Assembly: GCF_030373225.1 (NCBI RefSeq)
Contig: NZ_JAUCZG010000005.1
Location: 107,856-171,855, forward strand
Direction: 5' to 3'
Length of the DNA stretch: 64,000 nt
DNA from: Hydrogenophaga sp.
Lineage (GTDB): Bacteria; Pseudomonadota; Gammaproteobacteria; Burkholderiales; Burkholderiaceae_C
Positions 27,648 through 35,227 of the stretch are shown in pieces. The position numbers were made by a program, and so were the translations under genes. The notes below the pieces were generated by a model. It did no database searches. It was given only the letters and a program-made list of their open reading frames with translations, and was not told where the DNA came from. Within the stretch, counting starts at the first letter, position 1; every line of letters starts with the position of its first letter.

Positions 27648-28040
27648 ATGTCAAAAGAACAGGATTCCCTGCGCAAGGCAAAACGCCCTTCGCGCAAACC
27701 CGGTCGCCGCCGACACGATCCGTTGCTCATCAACGGAGTGAGCGCCTTGCTGGCGGGTGGCGGGTTGTGGGTGCTGTCGCTGGTGCTCGACCACCAGGCC
27801 ATGTTCAAGGTGGCGGCCCGGGCGCTGCTCGCGCCGGCCTGGATGGCGCTGGCGGTGGGTGCGGCGCTGCTGTTGCTGCACCTGATCATCAAGCGGCGCA
27901 CGCGGTACGAAGCCGCCATGTTGCTGCGCGAACACTCCACCTTTCACGAGCCGATGCCGCCCTTGGTGGTCACGCCCAAGCGTGATGCGCGCCAGGCCGC
28001 CGCGTCAAGCAAGCGCCGACAGACCGTCAGCGCCGACTGA
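27648..28040 (+). CDS. small two-helix membrane protein
   Basis: A 130-residue basic protein with a Lys/Arg-rich N-terminus (MSKEQDSLRKAKRPSRKPGRRRHDP) and two hydrophobic helices, LLINGVSALLAGGGLWVLSLVLD and LLAPAWMALAVGAALLLLHLII, then a basic cytoplasmic tail. Positive charges on both ends suggest both termini stay in the cytoplasm. I do not recognise the family. The 164-bp gap upstream shows no clear regulatory element. The antisense frame is open over part of the gene but is Arg/Ser-rich shadow. Confidence 0.68.
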   Translation: MSKEQDSLRKAKRPSRKPGRRRHDPLLINGVSALLAGGGLWVLSLVLDHQAMFKVAARALLAPAWMALAVGAALLLLHLIIKRRTRYEAAMLLREHSTFHEPMPPLVVTPKRDARQAAASSKRRQTVSAD

Positions 28041-28073
28041 GCGGCCCCCGCGGGGCGCTTCGCGTCCCTCGCT

Positions 28074-28751
28074 TCACTTCTGCACCGGGTTCGCTGTGAG
28101 CAGGGCGGCCGAGAAGGCGCGCATGAACTCGCGTGCCTTCTCCGGGTGGGGCGCGGTCAACCAGGCGCTGTAGGCGCCCTCGTTGAGGATCACCGGCATG
28201 CGCTTTTCGCTGCCGGGCTGACCGTAGCGGTGCATGAGCGCATGGCTGTTGGCGTTCACCGTGAGCAGGCAGAAGCTCACGATCGTCTCGTCGCCAGCGC
28301 CTTTCCAGCATTCCCACAAACCCGCCACACCCATGGGTTTTCCGTCCACCCGGGTGATGCGCGTGGGCACGGCCTTGCCGCTGCGAAAGTCGTCCTCCTG
28401 GAACGACATCATGGGCACGATGCAGCGGCGCGCGCCGAGCCAGCTGTCGCGAAAGTTGTTCGAGGTGGTCACGATCTCGCAGCGCGCATTGACCAGTTTG
28501 GTCGAGCGCAACTTGGCGTCCGATGCCGACTTGACCCAGGTGGGCACAAGGCCGAACTGGCCCGTGGCGAGCTCGACAGCCGGCGCGTCGGCAACGGCAC
28601 CTTCGGCAACCGGCCCGCTGGCCTCCAGGCGGACGAACACGCCAGGCTTGCGCGGCCAGACATCGCGCCCGGCTGGTGTGGGGGGCGCGGCCACATGAAA
28701 CGCATCGGGGTAGTGGCTGGCGAGCTGGAGGCTCTCGTATTGGGTACTCAT
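28074..28751 (-). CDS. SRAP (YedK/HMCES-like) family protein, catalytic Cys2 replaced by Ser
   Basis: A 225-residue protein of the SOS response-associated peptidase family, which protects abasic sites in single-stranded DNA through a crosslink to Cys2. Family blocks are present: FGLVPTWVKSAS, TKLVNARCEIV (active-site Asn and Arg), RRCIVPMMSFQEDDF (Glu region) and VNANSHALMHR..EKRMPVIL (His region). The N-terminus is MSTQYESLQLASHY instead of MCGR, with Ser at position 2. No alternative in-frame start with Cys is available: an upstream ATG runs into TGA after two codons. If the start is right, thiazolidine crosslinking should be lost. It follows the Stealth gene by four bases on the same strand. 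Confidence 0.82.
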   Translation of the reverse strand: MSTQYESLQLASHYPDAFHVAAPPTPAGRDVWPRKPGVFVRLEASGPVAEGAVADAPAVELATGQFGLVPTWVKSASDAKLRSTKLVNARCEIVTTSNNFRDSWLGARRCIVPMMSFQEDDFRSGKAVPTRITRVDGKPMGVAGLWECWKGAGDETIVSFCLLTVNANSHALMHRYGQPGSEKRMPVILNEGAYSAWLTAPHPEKAREFMRAFSAALLTANPVQK

Positions 28752-28755
28752 CGGC

Positions 28756-29814
28756 TCATGCTAGCTGATGGGCCGCGCGAAGCCGGCCAGGGTGGCGGTG
28801 GGGCGCGTGCGCTGCGGCCGGTGGCAGGCCGGTGGCGTCGTTCTCGAAACGCGATGCGAGCGGAAACAGCGTCTGCAGCGCAGCACGCACCTTGGCCAGC
28901 CGCGGGTCCTGGCCATGCGCGTCGTCGGTGGTGTCGTTGATGCAGAAAAAGTCCAGCTGGCCAGCCGCCTCGATCAAGGCGTCGAGCTGCTGCGCCTGGT
29001 CATCGCAGCCGGTGGTCACGTGCAGGTGCGGACACTCGCGCATGCGCAACTCCCCCGAGGCCAGCGCCCGGCGCAGCACGAAGTCGGACACCAGCGTGGG
29101 ACTCGCCCAGGTGCGGAAGGTGGTGGACCGAACACGCTCGAACAGCTCGGGCGCTTCCTGCTCTGCCGCCAGCAGCATCGAGCGCAGCAGGGGTCGTGGC
29201 GAGTGGGCAAAGGTGCGCGGCGTGTGCCGGTAGCCAGGCCGTCGGCTGAGCCACCGCGCCGAGAGCCGGCTGGCGTTCTCCAGCGCGTTCTCGTCGGCGC
29301 GCAGCGCGGTGCCCTGCACGACGGGGTCGTCGGACCAGGTCGCGTACACCCCGCCGGGCCAGAACCACCGATCCAGCTGGACCGGCGCACCAAAGAACAC
29401 GTCGTCGTTGAAATAGAAAAAACGCTCGGACAGGCCAGGGATGCGGTGCACATACGACTCGATGTGTGCGGAGTCGAAGGTGGGCAGCTGGCGCGCCGGG
29501 ATCAGCTCGCGGTGGTCCACCAGCGTGAGGTGCGGCGACGGACGCAGCCACGAAGGGGTTTGCCCGTCGGTGACGACATGCACATGACCGTGCTCGGGAA
29601 AGTGGCGCTCCAGCGCCCGCAGGCTGTAGCGCAACTCGTCGTTGTCCCGAAAGCGCCCTTCCACATTGGCGTAGAGCGCCATGGCGCTGTGTTCGATCGC
29701 ACCGTGCGCCTGTGCGGCGCGGTGGCGTCGGGCACGCCACGAAGGGTCGTTGCCGTCGACCCAGAGGTAAACGATGTCGATGCGGGGATCGGGGGCGGCG
29801 AAGGCTGCTGGCAT
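28756..29814 (-). CDS. Stealth-family sugar-phosphate transferase
   Basis: A 352-residue protein with the conserved regions of Stealth proteins, hexose-1-phosphoryl transferases related to bacterial capsule polymerases and to eukaryotic GlcNAc-1-phosphotransferase. CR1 is RIDIVYLWVDGNDPSW near residue 12, and CR2 begins RFRDNDELRYSLRALERHFP near 54. ERFFYFNDDVFFG near 133 carries an acidic metal-binding cluster. The rest (CR3/CR4-like) includes LVSDFVLRRAL and FFCINDTTDDA. The C-terminal 30 residues are low-complexity Ala/His/Arg. No capsule, sugar-transfer or export genes stand nearby, which is unusual. The SRAP-like gene follows after four bases. Confidence 0.87.
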   Translation of the reverse strand: MPAAFAAPDPRIDIVYLWVDGNDPSWRARRHRAAQAHGAIEHSAMALYANVEGRFRDNDELRYSLRALERHFPEHGHVHVVTDGQTPSWLRPSPHLTLVDHRELIPARQLPTFDSAHIESYVHRIPGLSERFFYFNDDVFFGAPVQLDRWFWPGGVYATWSDDPVVQGTALRADENALENASRLSARWLSRRPGYRHTPRTFAHSPRPLLRSMLLAAEQEAPELFERVRSTTFRTWASPTLVSDFVLRRALASGELRMRECPHLHVTTGCDDQAQQLDALIEAAGQLDFFCINDTTDDAHGQDPRLAKVRAALQTLFPLASRFENDATGLPPAAAHAPHRHPGRLRAAHQLA

Positions 29815-29955
29815 GAAAGACGGGGTGCGTGAATGAGACGCACGGAGAAGCCCACGCGAAAATGAGGCCGGACTCTAGCACGCACCCCATGCATCGCGGG
29901 CAGGCCCGGGCGATGGCCGCAAAGCCCCCACGAGCGGCTGCTCCACAATGCACCC

Positions 29956-30600
29956 ATGACCGCCCTGCCCACCAGTCCCGCCGCCGACCGCAACAAACAG
30001 GCCATCCTGGAAACCCTGCAGCGGGTCTTGCCCGAGCGCGGCATGGCGCTCGAGATCGCATCGGGCACCGGCCAGCACGCCACCTGGTTCGCCCGCGGAC
30101 TGCCCGGCTGGCAGTGGCAGCCCACCGACCTGCAGGCCAGCGCCATGGCCACGATCGCTGCCTGGACCGAACAGTCGGGCGTTCGCAACGTGCTGCCCCC
30201 GATGCGACTGGACGTCACATCCGGTCAATGGCCCGAAGAAGCCGACCTGTTCGGTGAGGCCTTTGGCGAGACCTTCGACGCGGTGTACTGCGCCAACCTG
30301 CTGCACATCGCGCCCTGGGCCGCCTGCACCGGCCTCATGCAGGGTGCAGCGCGGGTGCTCGCCCCGCGCGGCGTGCTCATCACCTACGGCCCCTATCTCG
30401 AGCACGATGTGCCCACGTCCCCGGGCAACCTCGCCTTCGACGAAAGCCTGCGCAACACCCACCCCGAGTGGGGCATCCGGGCGTTGCCGGCGGTGATCGC
30501 CGAGGGGCAACGAGCCGGACTGCACCTGCGCGAACGCCACGCCATGCCGGCGAACAACCTGTTGCTGGTGTGGGCCCGGGAACCATCACAGCCGGGCTGA
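29956..30600 (+). CDS. DUF938 family SAM-dependent methyltransferase
   Basis: A 214-residue class I methyltransferase fold of the DUF938 group. It starts SPAADRNKQAILETLQRVLP. The SAM-binding glycine motif is MALEIASGTGQHATWFA near residue 31, followed by WQPTDLQASAM (acidic ribose-binding strand). FDAVYCANLLHIAPWAACTGLMQGAARVLAPRGVLITYGPY is the catalytic-face region typical of the family, and EWGIRALPAVIAEGQRAGL follows. The substrate is unknown. The gene is divergent from the Stealth gene across a 141-bp spacer, so both promoters should be there. Confidence 0.87.
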   Translation: MTALPTSPAADRNKQAILETLQRVLPERGMALEIASGTGQHATWFARGLPGWQWQPTDLQASAMATIAAWTEQSGVRNVLPPMRLDVTSGQWPEEADLFGEAFGETFDAVYCANLLHIAPWAACTGLMQGAARVLAPRGVLITYGPYLEHDVPTSPGNLAFDESLRNTHPEWGIRALPAVIAEGQRAGLHLRERHAMPANNLLLVWAREPSQPG

Positions 30601-30640
30601 GCTCCATCCCGACCTCTCCACTTTTCCCGACGAACCATCC

Positions 30641-31117
30641 ATGCTCAGAAGCCTCAAAGACCTCTTCGACAACCTGGCAGCCAGCCTCAACGCCCCGGCC
30701 GGTGCCCAGCTGCCCCATGAACAGGAACACACCCTGCAGCTGTCCACCGCGGTGCTGCTGGTGGAGGTGATGCGGGCCGAGCCCGACATGAGCGATGTCG
30801 AGCGCGAGGCGGTCATCAGTGCCTTGCGGCGCAAGTTCGACTTGAGCGACGACGAGATCGACCGGTTGATGGAACTCGCCCACGAGACCGCTCGCACCGC
30901 CTATGACTACCAGCGCTTCACCGGCCTGATGAACGAACGTTTCACACAGCCACAGAAGATCGCGGTGATCGAGGCGATGTGGGACGTGGCCTTTGCCGAC
31001 AACCAGCTCGACGCGAACGAGCACCACGTCATCAGCAAGGTGGCCGGCCTGCTGCACGTGACCCATGGCGAGTACATCGCCGCCAAGCTGCACGCCCAGG
31101 CCGCGGCCGGGGGCTGA
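30641..31117 (+). CDS. TerB/DjlA-like domain protein
   Basis: A 158-residue all-helical acidic protein with a TerB-like fold. Motifs are LQLSTAVLLVEVMRAEPDMSDVEREAVISALRRKFDLSDDEIDRLMELA and EAMWDVAFADNQLDANEHHVISKVAGLLHVTHGEYIAAKLHA, with the paired acidic D-x-x-x-x-x-E loops seen in TerB and in the DjlA N-terminal region. The role may be metal-dependent or membrane stress related, but the name 'tellurite resistance' should not be read as function. It follows the methyltransferase gene by 40 bp on the same strand. Confidence 0.82.
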   Translation: MLRSLKDLFDNLAASLNAPAGAQLPHEQEHTLQLSTAVLLVEVMRAEPDMSDVEREAVISALRRKFDLSDDEIDRLMELAHETARTAYDYQRFTGLMNERFTQPQKIAVIEAMWDVAFADNQLDANEHHVISKVAGLLHVTHGEYIAAKLHAQAAAGG

Positions 31118-31236
31118 GGCCGGCACACAGCACACATGCGGCTACCGGACTTTGCCTGCGCGTCGGGGCGCGTTCACCGGGCAGATACATGGGGGGCACA
31201 CGATGGAGGCTCACCAACCCCCAAGGAGTCCACTCC

Positions 31237-31719
31237 ATGAAACCCCGACATCTTGTTGCGATCGCGATCGCCGCTTCCACGCTGGGCATCAGTTCCCTGT
31301 CTTTCGCCCAGGGCAACAGCCACGGCCACGGCCAGCGCTTCGACGCCCCCTCCATGCACCGGGTGGACGACCGCCGCGATGACCGTCGTGATTTCCGCGC
31401 CGAGCGCCGGGACGATCGCCGCGACTTCCGCCAGGAGCGTCGCGAAGACCGCCGCGACTACCGCCACGACCGTCGCGCCGACCGCCATGAATACCGCCAC
31501 GGACCGCAGGTGCGCCACTACCAGGCCCGCGGCCCGCAGTTCCAGCGCGGACGCTACATCCCCAGCGAATACCGCAGCCGCCAGTACGTGGTGGTGAACC
31601 ACCAGCAGCACCGCCTGTATGCGCCGCCACGCGGCCAGCAGTGGGTGCAGGTGGGCAGCGACTACGTGCTGGTGGCCATCGCCACCGGCCTGATCATCAA
31701 CCTGATGTTGAGCAACTGA
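31237..31719 (+). CDS. RcnB-family periplasmic protein
   Basis: A 160-residue exported protein. A Sec signal (MKPRHLVAIAIAASTLGISSLSFAQ) is followed by a strongly charged repeat region, HRVDDRRDDRRDFRAERRDDRRDF and so on, to about residue 85. The C-terminal RcnB fold follows (RGRYIPSEYRSRQYVVVNHQQHRLYAPPRGQQWVQVGSDYVLVAIATGLIINLML). In E. coli RcnB modulates Ni/Co efflux; homologues with long Arg/Asp repeats are common in Burkholderiales with unknown role. The ATG has a fitting Shine-Dalgarno sequence, AAGGAG. A strong terminator follows the gene. Confidence 0.85.
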   Translation: MKPRHLVAIAIAASTLGISSLSFAQGNSHGHGQRFDAPSMHRVDDRRDDRRDFRAERRDDRRDFRQERREDRRDYRHDRRADRHEYRHGPQVRHYQARGPQFQRGRYIPSEYRSRQYVVVNHQQHRLYAPPRGQQWVQVGSDYVLVAIATGLIINLMLSN

Positions 31720-31743
31720 CCTCCTGCCGGCAGGCCGCCAACC

Positions 31744-31785
31744 AAGGCGCAGCGCACCCCTTGAAGCCGGGCGCTGCGCCTTTTC
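31744..31785 (+). terminator. Rho-independent terminator after the RcnB-like gene
   Basis: A perfect 12-bp inverted repeat AAGGCGCAGCGC / GCGCTGCGCCTT with a 15-base loop ends in TTTT and lies 25 bp after the stop. This is the clearest intrinsic terminator in the window. Confidence 0.85.
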
Positions 31786-31841
31786 GTTGGCCCGGACCGT
31801 CTGCGATGATCCGGGCCTTGGCACCACCCTCGACGACCACC

Positions 31842-32444
31842 ATGAACCTTCGACACTTCGCCCTGCCCCTGCTCGCATCGCTGTCCCTGCTGGCGGCCTG
31901 CTCGAAGCAGGAGACCGCTGCGCCAACGACCAGCGTCGCCGCTGCCGACACCGCCCCGATCGCCGCCAGCCAGGCGCTGGACGTGCTGGCCAGCCAGGCC
32001 AGGGGTTTTGCCGCCGGCAAGATCCTCAGCACGAATGCCGTCTATGTGCTGTTCGACCCGCAATGCCCGCACTGCGCCCGCCTCTGGGAAGCCTCGGTGC
32101 CGCTGCACGACCGCGCGAAGTTCGTCTGGCTGCCGGTGGCGATCATGAACGCCAAAAGTGCTCCCCAGGGTGCGGCCATCATGACCGCCGCCAACCCGGT
32201 GCAGGCCATGGCCGACCACGAAAAGTCGCTGCTGGCCGGCACCGGCGGCACCTCGGCGTCGGCCGATGTTGCGCCCGACGTGCTGGCCGCCATCAAGAGC
32301 AACACCGTTCTGCTGGAGCGGCTGGGGGCCACCTCGGTGCCCTACATCGTCGCGCGCCACCAGGGCAGCAACCAGGTCGTCATGCAGGCCGGTGCCAACG
32401 ACACCCGGGCACTCGCCGCTTTCCTCGGCATCGGGCAGCCTTGA
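31842..32444 (+). CDS. DsbG-like periplasmic thiol-disulfide lipoprotein
   Basis: A 200-residue exported thioredoxin-fold protein. The N-terminus MNLRHFALPLLASLSLLAACSKQE has a good lipoprotein box (LAAC), so it is probably lipid-anchored. The active-site motif is VLFDPQCPHCARLWEAS (CPHC) near residue 75. GATSVPYIVARHQGS, with the cis-Pro, lies near residue 165. It lacks the long dimerisation domain of full DsbC/DsbG, and the track's extra upstream residues are not real. Role: oxidant or isomerase of exported proteins; the partner reductase (DsbD) is not in the window. It lies right after a strong terminator, so it has its own promoter. Confidence 0.85.
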   Translation: MNLRHFALPLLASLSLLAACSKQETAAPTTSVAAADTAPIAASQALDVLASQARGFAAGKILSTNAVYVLFDPQCPHCARLWEASVPLHDRAKFVWLPVAIMNAKSAPQGAAIMTAANPVQAMADHEKSLLAGTGGTSASADVAPDVLAAIKSNTVLLERLGATSVPYIVARHQGSNQVVMQAGANDTRALAAFLGIGQP

Positions 32445-32510
32445 AGCGCTGTTTTGTGGCTTACCATCGCGCAGTCAAGCCGCCTTCGCGGCTGTTCAAC
32501 GGAGGCCCCC

Positions 32511-32651
32511 ATGGGCAAAGAGCAACGCAACGAAAAACTCTCCAAGAAGCCGAAGAAGGACACCTCGGCGCCCAAGGGCCCGGTCACGTCCGACCGCCCC
32601 ATGCCACCGGTGACCTCGGTGCTCCCGCGCGGCAAGGAAAAGAACAAGTGA
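32511..32651 (+). CDS. 46-residue basic protein
   Basis: A very small Lys/Pro-rich protein, MGKEQRNEKLSKKPKKDTSAPKGPVTSDRPMPPVTSVLPRGKEKNK. A strong Shine-Dalgarno sequence (GGAGG, 10 bases upstream) supports the ATG at 32511. The track's extension to 32454 is unlikely. The sequence is probably disordered. Similar short KKPKKDTS proteins occur in Burkholderiales as conserved hypotheticals, so I believe it is real. The function is unknown. It is followed by the DUF427 gene after seven bases, likely on the same transcript. Confidence 0.65.
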   Translation: MGKEQRNEKLSKKPKKDTSAPKGPVTSDRPMPPVTSVLPRGKEKNK

Positions 32652-32658
32652 GCCTGGC

Positions 32659-32940
32659 ATGAAGGCCACCTGGAACGGCGCCGTGATCGCGCAGAGCGAC
32701 GACACCGTGGTGCTGGAAGGCAACCACTACTTTCCCGAGAGCTCGCTCAACCGCGATTTCGTCACCTTCAGCAACCACCGCACCAGCTGCCCCTGGAAGG
32801 GCCAGGCGAGCTACTACTCGCTGCTGGTCGACGGTGAGCTCAATACCGATGCGGCCTGGTACTACCCGGACCCCAAGCCCGAAGCCGAAGAGATCCGCGG
32901 GCGCGTCGCCTTCTGGAAAGGCGTGAAGGTCGCGCCCTGA
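32659..32940 (+). CDS. DUF427 family protein
   Basis: A 93-residue single-domain DUF427 protein. The family core is complete: MKATWNGAVIAQSDDTVVLEGNHYFPESSLNRDFVTFSNHRTSCPWKGQASYYSLLVDGE, then AAWYYPDPKPEAEEIRGRVAFWKGVKV. CPWKGQASYYSL and WYYPDP are the most conserved motifs. No enzymatic reaction is established. It follows the 46-residue protein gene with a short gap, and the two are probably co-transcribed. Confidence 0.92.
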   Translation: MKATWNGAVIAQSDDTVVLEGNHYFPESSLNRDFVTFSNHRTSCPWKGQASYYSLLVDGELNTDAAWYYPDPKPEAEEIRGRVAFWKGVKVAP

Positions 32941-33052
32941 TCCCGCCGGCGCGACGGGGTCGCAATGACCCCGGCAGGCGCCGGGCAAAGCCCTCCATCC
33001 AGCGCCTGCGGGCGTATCCTGAGCGGCACAACAACCCCTCCAGGAGACAGCC

Positions 33053-33610
33053 ATGACCATTTCCCTGCGCGCTGCGCAACTCGGTCTCGTTGCCGCCGCC
33101 ATGCTCGTGCTCACCGGCTGCGCCCGCCACAACCATGCGGCCATGCACGCGATGCACCATGGCGGCATGCACCACGGTGCCATGATGGCCAAGGCAGCAC
33201 CCACCGCCCCGGTCAGCATCACCGCGAGCACGCCCACGCTGGCATCGGGCTACCAGAAAGTGGCTGCAGCGCCCGAGGCCCGGGTCTACTTTGCCAACCT
33301 GCGCAACGGCGCCACCGTCACCAGCCCGGTGAAGGTGGTGTTCGGGCTCGCCGGCATGGGTGTTGCACCTGCGGGCGTGGAGAAAGCCGGCACCGGTCAC
33401 CACCACCTGCTGATCGACGTGGCCGCCGTGGATGCCAATGCGCCGCTGCCCGCCAACGACCAGTTCCGCCACTTCGGCCTGGGCCAGACCGAAACCAGCG
33501 TCGAGCTCAAGCCCGGCACCCACACGCTGCAGCTCATCGTGGCCGACCAGAACCACATCCCGCACCACCCGGTGGTGATCAGCGAACGCATCACCATCAC
33601 GGTGAAGTGA
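33053..33610 (+). CDS. DUF4399 lipoprotein with His/Met-rich N-terminus
   Basis: A 185-residue exported lipoprotein with signal peptide MTISLRAAQLGLVAAAMLVLTGC and a clean LTGC lipobox. The segment after it, ARHNHAAMHAMHHGGMHHGAMMA, is rich in His and Met and looks metal-binding. The DUF4399 domain (residues 70-185) contains ARVYFANLRNGATVTSPVKVVFGLAGMGVAPAG, GTGHHHLLIDV and THTLQLIVADQNHIPH. Periplasmic copper or other metal binding is plausible but inferred. RBS CCAGGAGAC precedes the ATG. The next gene starts 13 bp after the stop. Confidence 0.87.
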   Translation: MTISLRAAQLGLVAAAMLVLTGCARHNHAAMHAMHHGGMHHGAMMAKAAPTAPVSITASTPTLASGYQKVAAAPEARVYFANLRNGATVTSPVKVVFGLAGMGVAPAGVEKAGTGHHHLLIDVAAVDANAPLPANDQFRHFGLGQTETSVELKPGTHTLQLIVADQNHIPHHPVVISERITITVK

Positions 33611-33622
33611 CCGGGCCGACCA

Positions 33623-34528
33623 GTGCGTGCCTGGATCGGGCTGCTGAGCAGCCTTTGTTCCGGCTGGGCCGTGGCCATGGGGCTGTCGGTCGAGCCCGCC
33701 GACGGCGCCTGCGCACCCCCTGCGGCCCGGACACCGGCACCGGACGTGGCAGCCGGTCGCCTGCCCGACAGCCAGGCGGTGGAAGGATCCAGGGACATCG
33801 CATGGGTCTGGCTGGGCTCTCCCACCCGCCGCTATCCCCACGGTGCCCTGGGTTCGCCGGTGCATGCGGGCAGCGTCCATGTGTGGCCCCGGTCAACGGC
33901 AGGCCCCCAGGTGGTGAGCCTGAGCCTGCCGGTTCACCGCGTGTTCGAGGACCGCGTGCCCCGGCTGGTGGACCTGGACGGCGACGGTCGCGACGAGATC
34001 GTGCTGGTTGAAGCCGATGCCCTTCGGGGTGCTGCGCTGGTGGTGCTGGGTCTGGAACAGCGCAACGGACAGACCACCCTGGTGGAGCGCGCCCGCGGGC
34101 CTCACGCCGGTTCCACCTTTCGCTGGCTGAACCCGGTGGGCTTTGCCGACTTCGATGGCGACGGCCGCCTGGATGTGGCCAGCGTGACCACGCCCCACAT
34201 CGGCGGCGTGCTCACGCTGCACCACTTGCAACCACCGGCACTCGTGCCGTTCGCCCGCGCACTCGATGTGTCGAACCACCGCATGGGTGCGCTCGAGCAG
34301 CAGTTGGCGGTGATCGTGCAAACCCCGGGCGTGCGGCCCACCATCGTCGTTCCCGACATGGCGCGCCAGGCGCTGCACGCGCTGCGCTGGGAGGCGCCGG
34401 GCCAGTGGCACGAACTCGCCGATCTCAAACCCCTGCCGGGAACCGTCGAGCGGCTCGCGCCCGCACCGAACGGCGCGTGCGCCTGGCTGGCCGACGGCCG
34501 CGTGCTGCGCATCACCCTGCTGCCCTGA
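33623..34528 (+). CDS. exported FG-GAP/VCBS repeat protein
   Basis: A 301-residue protein starting at GTG, with an N-terminal hydrophobic signal (MRAWIGLLSSLCSGWAVAMG). Two calcium-binding-type FG-GAP loops are visible: PRLVDLDGDGRDEIVLVEADA and VGFADFDGDGRLDVASVTTPH. These are beta-propeller blades. The remainder keeps propeller-like strands with no enzymatic motif. It lies 13 bp after the DUF4399 lipoprotein gene, so both exported proteins probably share a transcript. The function is unknown. Confidence 0.78.
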   Translation: MRAWIGLLSSLCSGWAVAMGLSVEPADGACAPPAARTPAPDVAAGRLPDSQAVEGSRDIAWVWLGSPTRRYPHGALGSPVHAGSVHVWPRSTAGPQVVSLSLPVHRVFEDRVPRLVDLDGDGRDEIVLVEADALRGAALVVLGLEQRNGQTTLVERARGPHAGSTFRWLNPVGFADFDGDGRLDVASVTTPHIGGVLTLHHLQPPALVPFARALDVSNHRMGALEQQLAVIVQTPGVRPTIVVPDMARQALHALRWEAPGQWHELADLKPLPGTVERLAPAPNGACAWLADGRVLRITLLP

Positions 34529-34545
34529 CGCGGGCCTGGGCCCCC

Positions 34546-35139
34546 TCAGGCGGCCTGTTCGCCGAGCGTGTGCATTTTCTTGCGCCAGCGCCCCACCCCG
34601 GCGGTCCCGAGACCGTCCACCGAACCGATCAGCGTTTCGTGGATGGGCGCAAAGCCCACGAACCCCAGGATGTTGCGCTCCAGCGCCTTGACGCTGTGCG
34701 CGCGGAAGTACCAGCGGTAGGCCAGTGCCGGCATGCCCATGGTGACCACCACGCGGGCCGAGCGTCCGCTCAACGGCTTTCGACCGAAGGGCTTCGGGCC
34801 TTCCGGACCAACGGCAAAACCGGGGCGTGCCACCTGTTCAAGAAACGCCTTGAGCAGCGCCGGCATGTCGCCCAGCCACAGCGGGAAAAAGATCACCACA
34901 TGCTCGGCCCAGGCCATGCCGTCCTGCGCCACCTGCAGGCCCGGCGGCAGCGCGCCGTGGTGCCAGGCCTCGGCGGTCCTGAGCACGGGGAAGTCCAGCG
35001 TGCCCACGGCGATGCGACGCACCTCGTGGCCCGCAGCGGCCGCACCGGCGGCATAGGCCTCGACCAGGGCGTGGTTGAGGCGCTCGGCCCCGGGGTCGGG
35101 ATGGCCTTCGATCAGCAGGATGCGACGCGTGTCGTTCAT
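34546..35139 (-). CDS. flavodoxin-fold NAD(P)H dehydrogenase (quinone) family protein
   Basis: A 197-residue protein of the Flavodoxin_2 family (MdaB/KefF-like). It begins MNDTRRILLIEGHPDPGAERLNHALVEAYAAGAAAAGHEV, with the FMN-binding GHPDP loop. WAEHVVIFFPLWLGDMPALLKAFLEQVARPGFAV is the conserved second block, and VVVTMGMPALAYRWYF follows. FMN-dependent two-electron quinone or azo reduction is the family activity; the substrate here is not known. The start ATG at 35139 replaces the track start at 35292, which lies in the neighbouring GTPase gene. Convergent with the FG-GAP gene; stops are 17 bp apart. Confidence 0.88.
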   Translation of the reverse strand: MNDTRRILLIEGHPDPGAERLNHALVEAYAAGAAAAGHEVRRIAVGTLDFPVLRTAEAWHHGALPPGLQVAQDGMAWAEHVVIFFPLWLGDMPALLKAFLEQVARPGFAVGPEGPKPFGRKPLSGRSARVVVTMGMPALAYRWYFRAHSVKALERNILGFVGFAPIHETLIGSVDGLGTAGVGRWRKKMHTLGEQAA

Positions 35140-35227
35140 GGCGAACTCCTTCGAATGCGGGGAATGCCATGGTGGTGTGCCTGCGCAGGGCCCACCTTGA
35201 CGCGGATCAATGCCGCGGGCCGCAACG

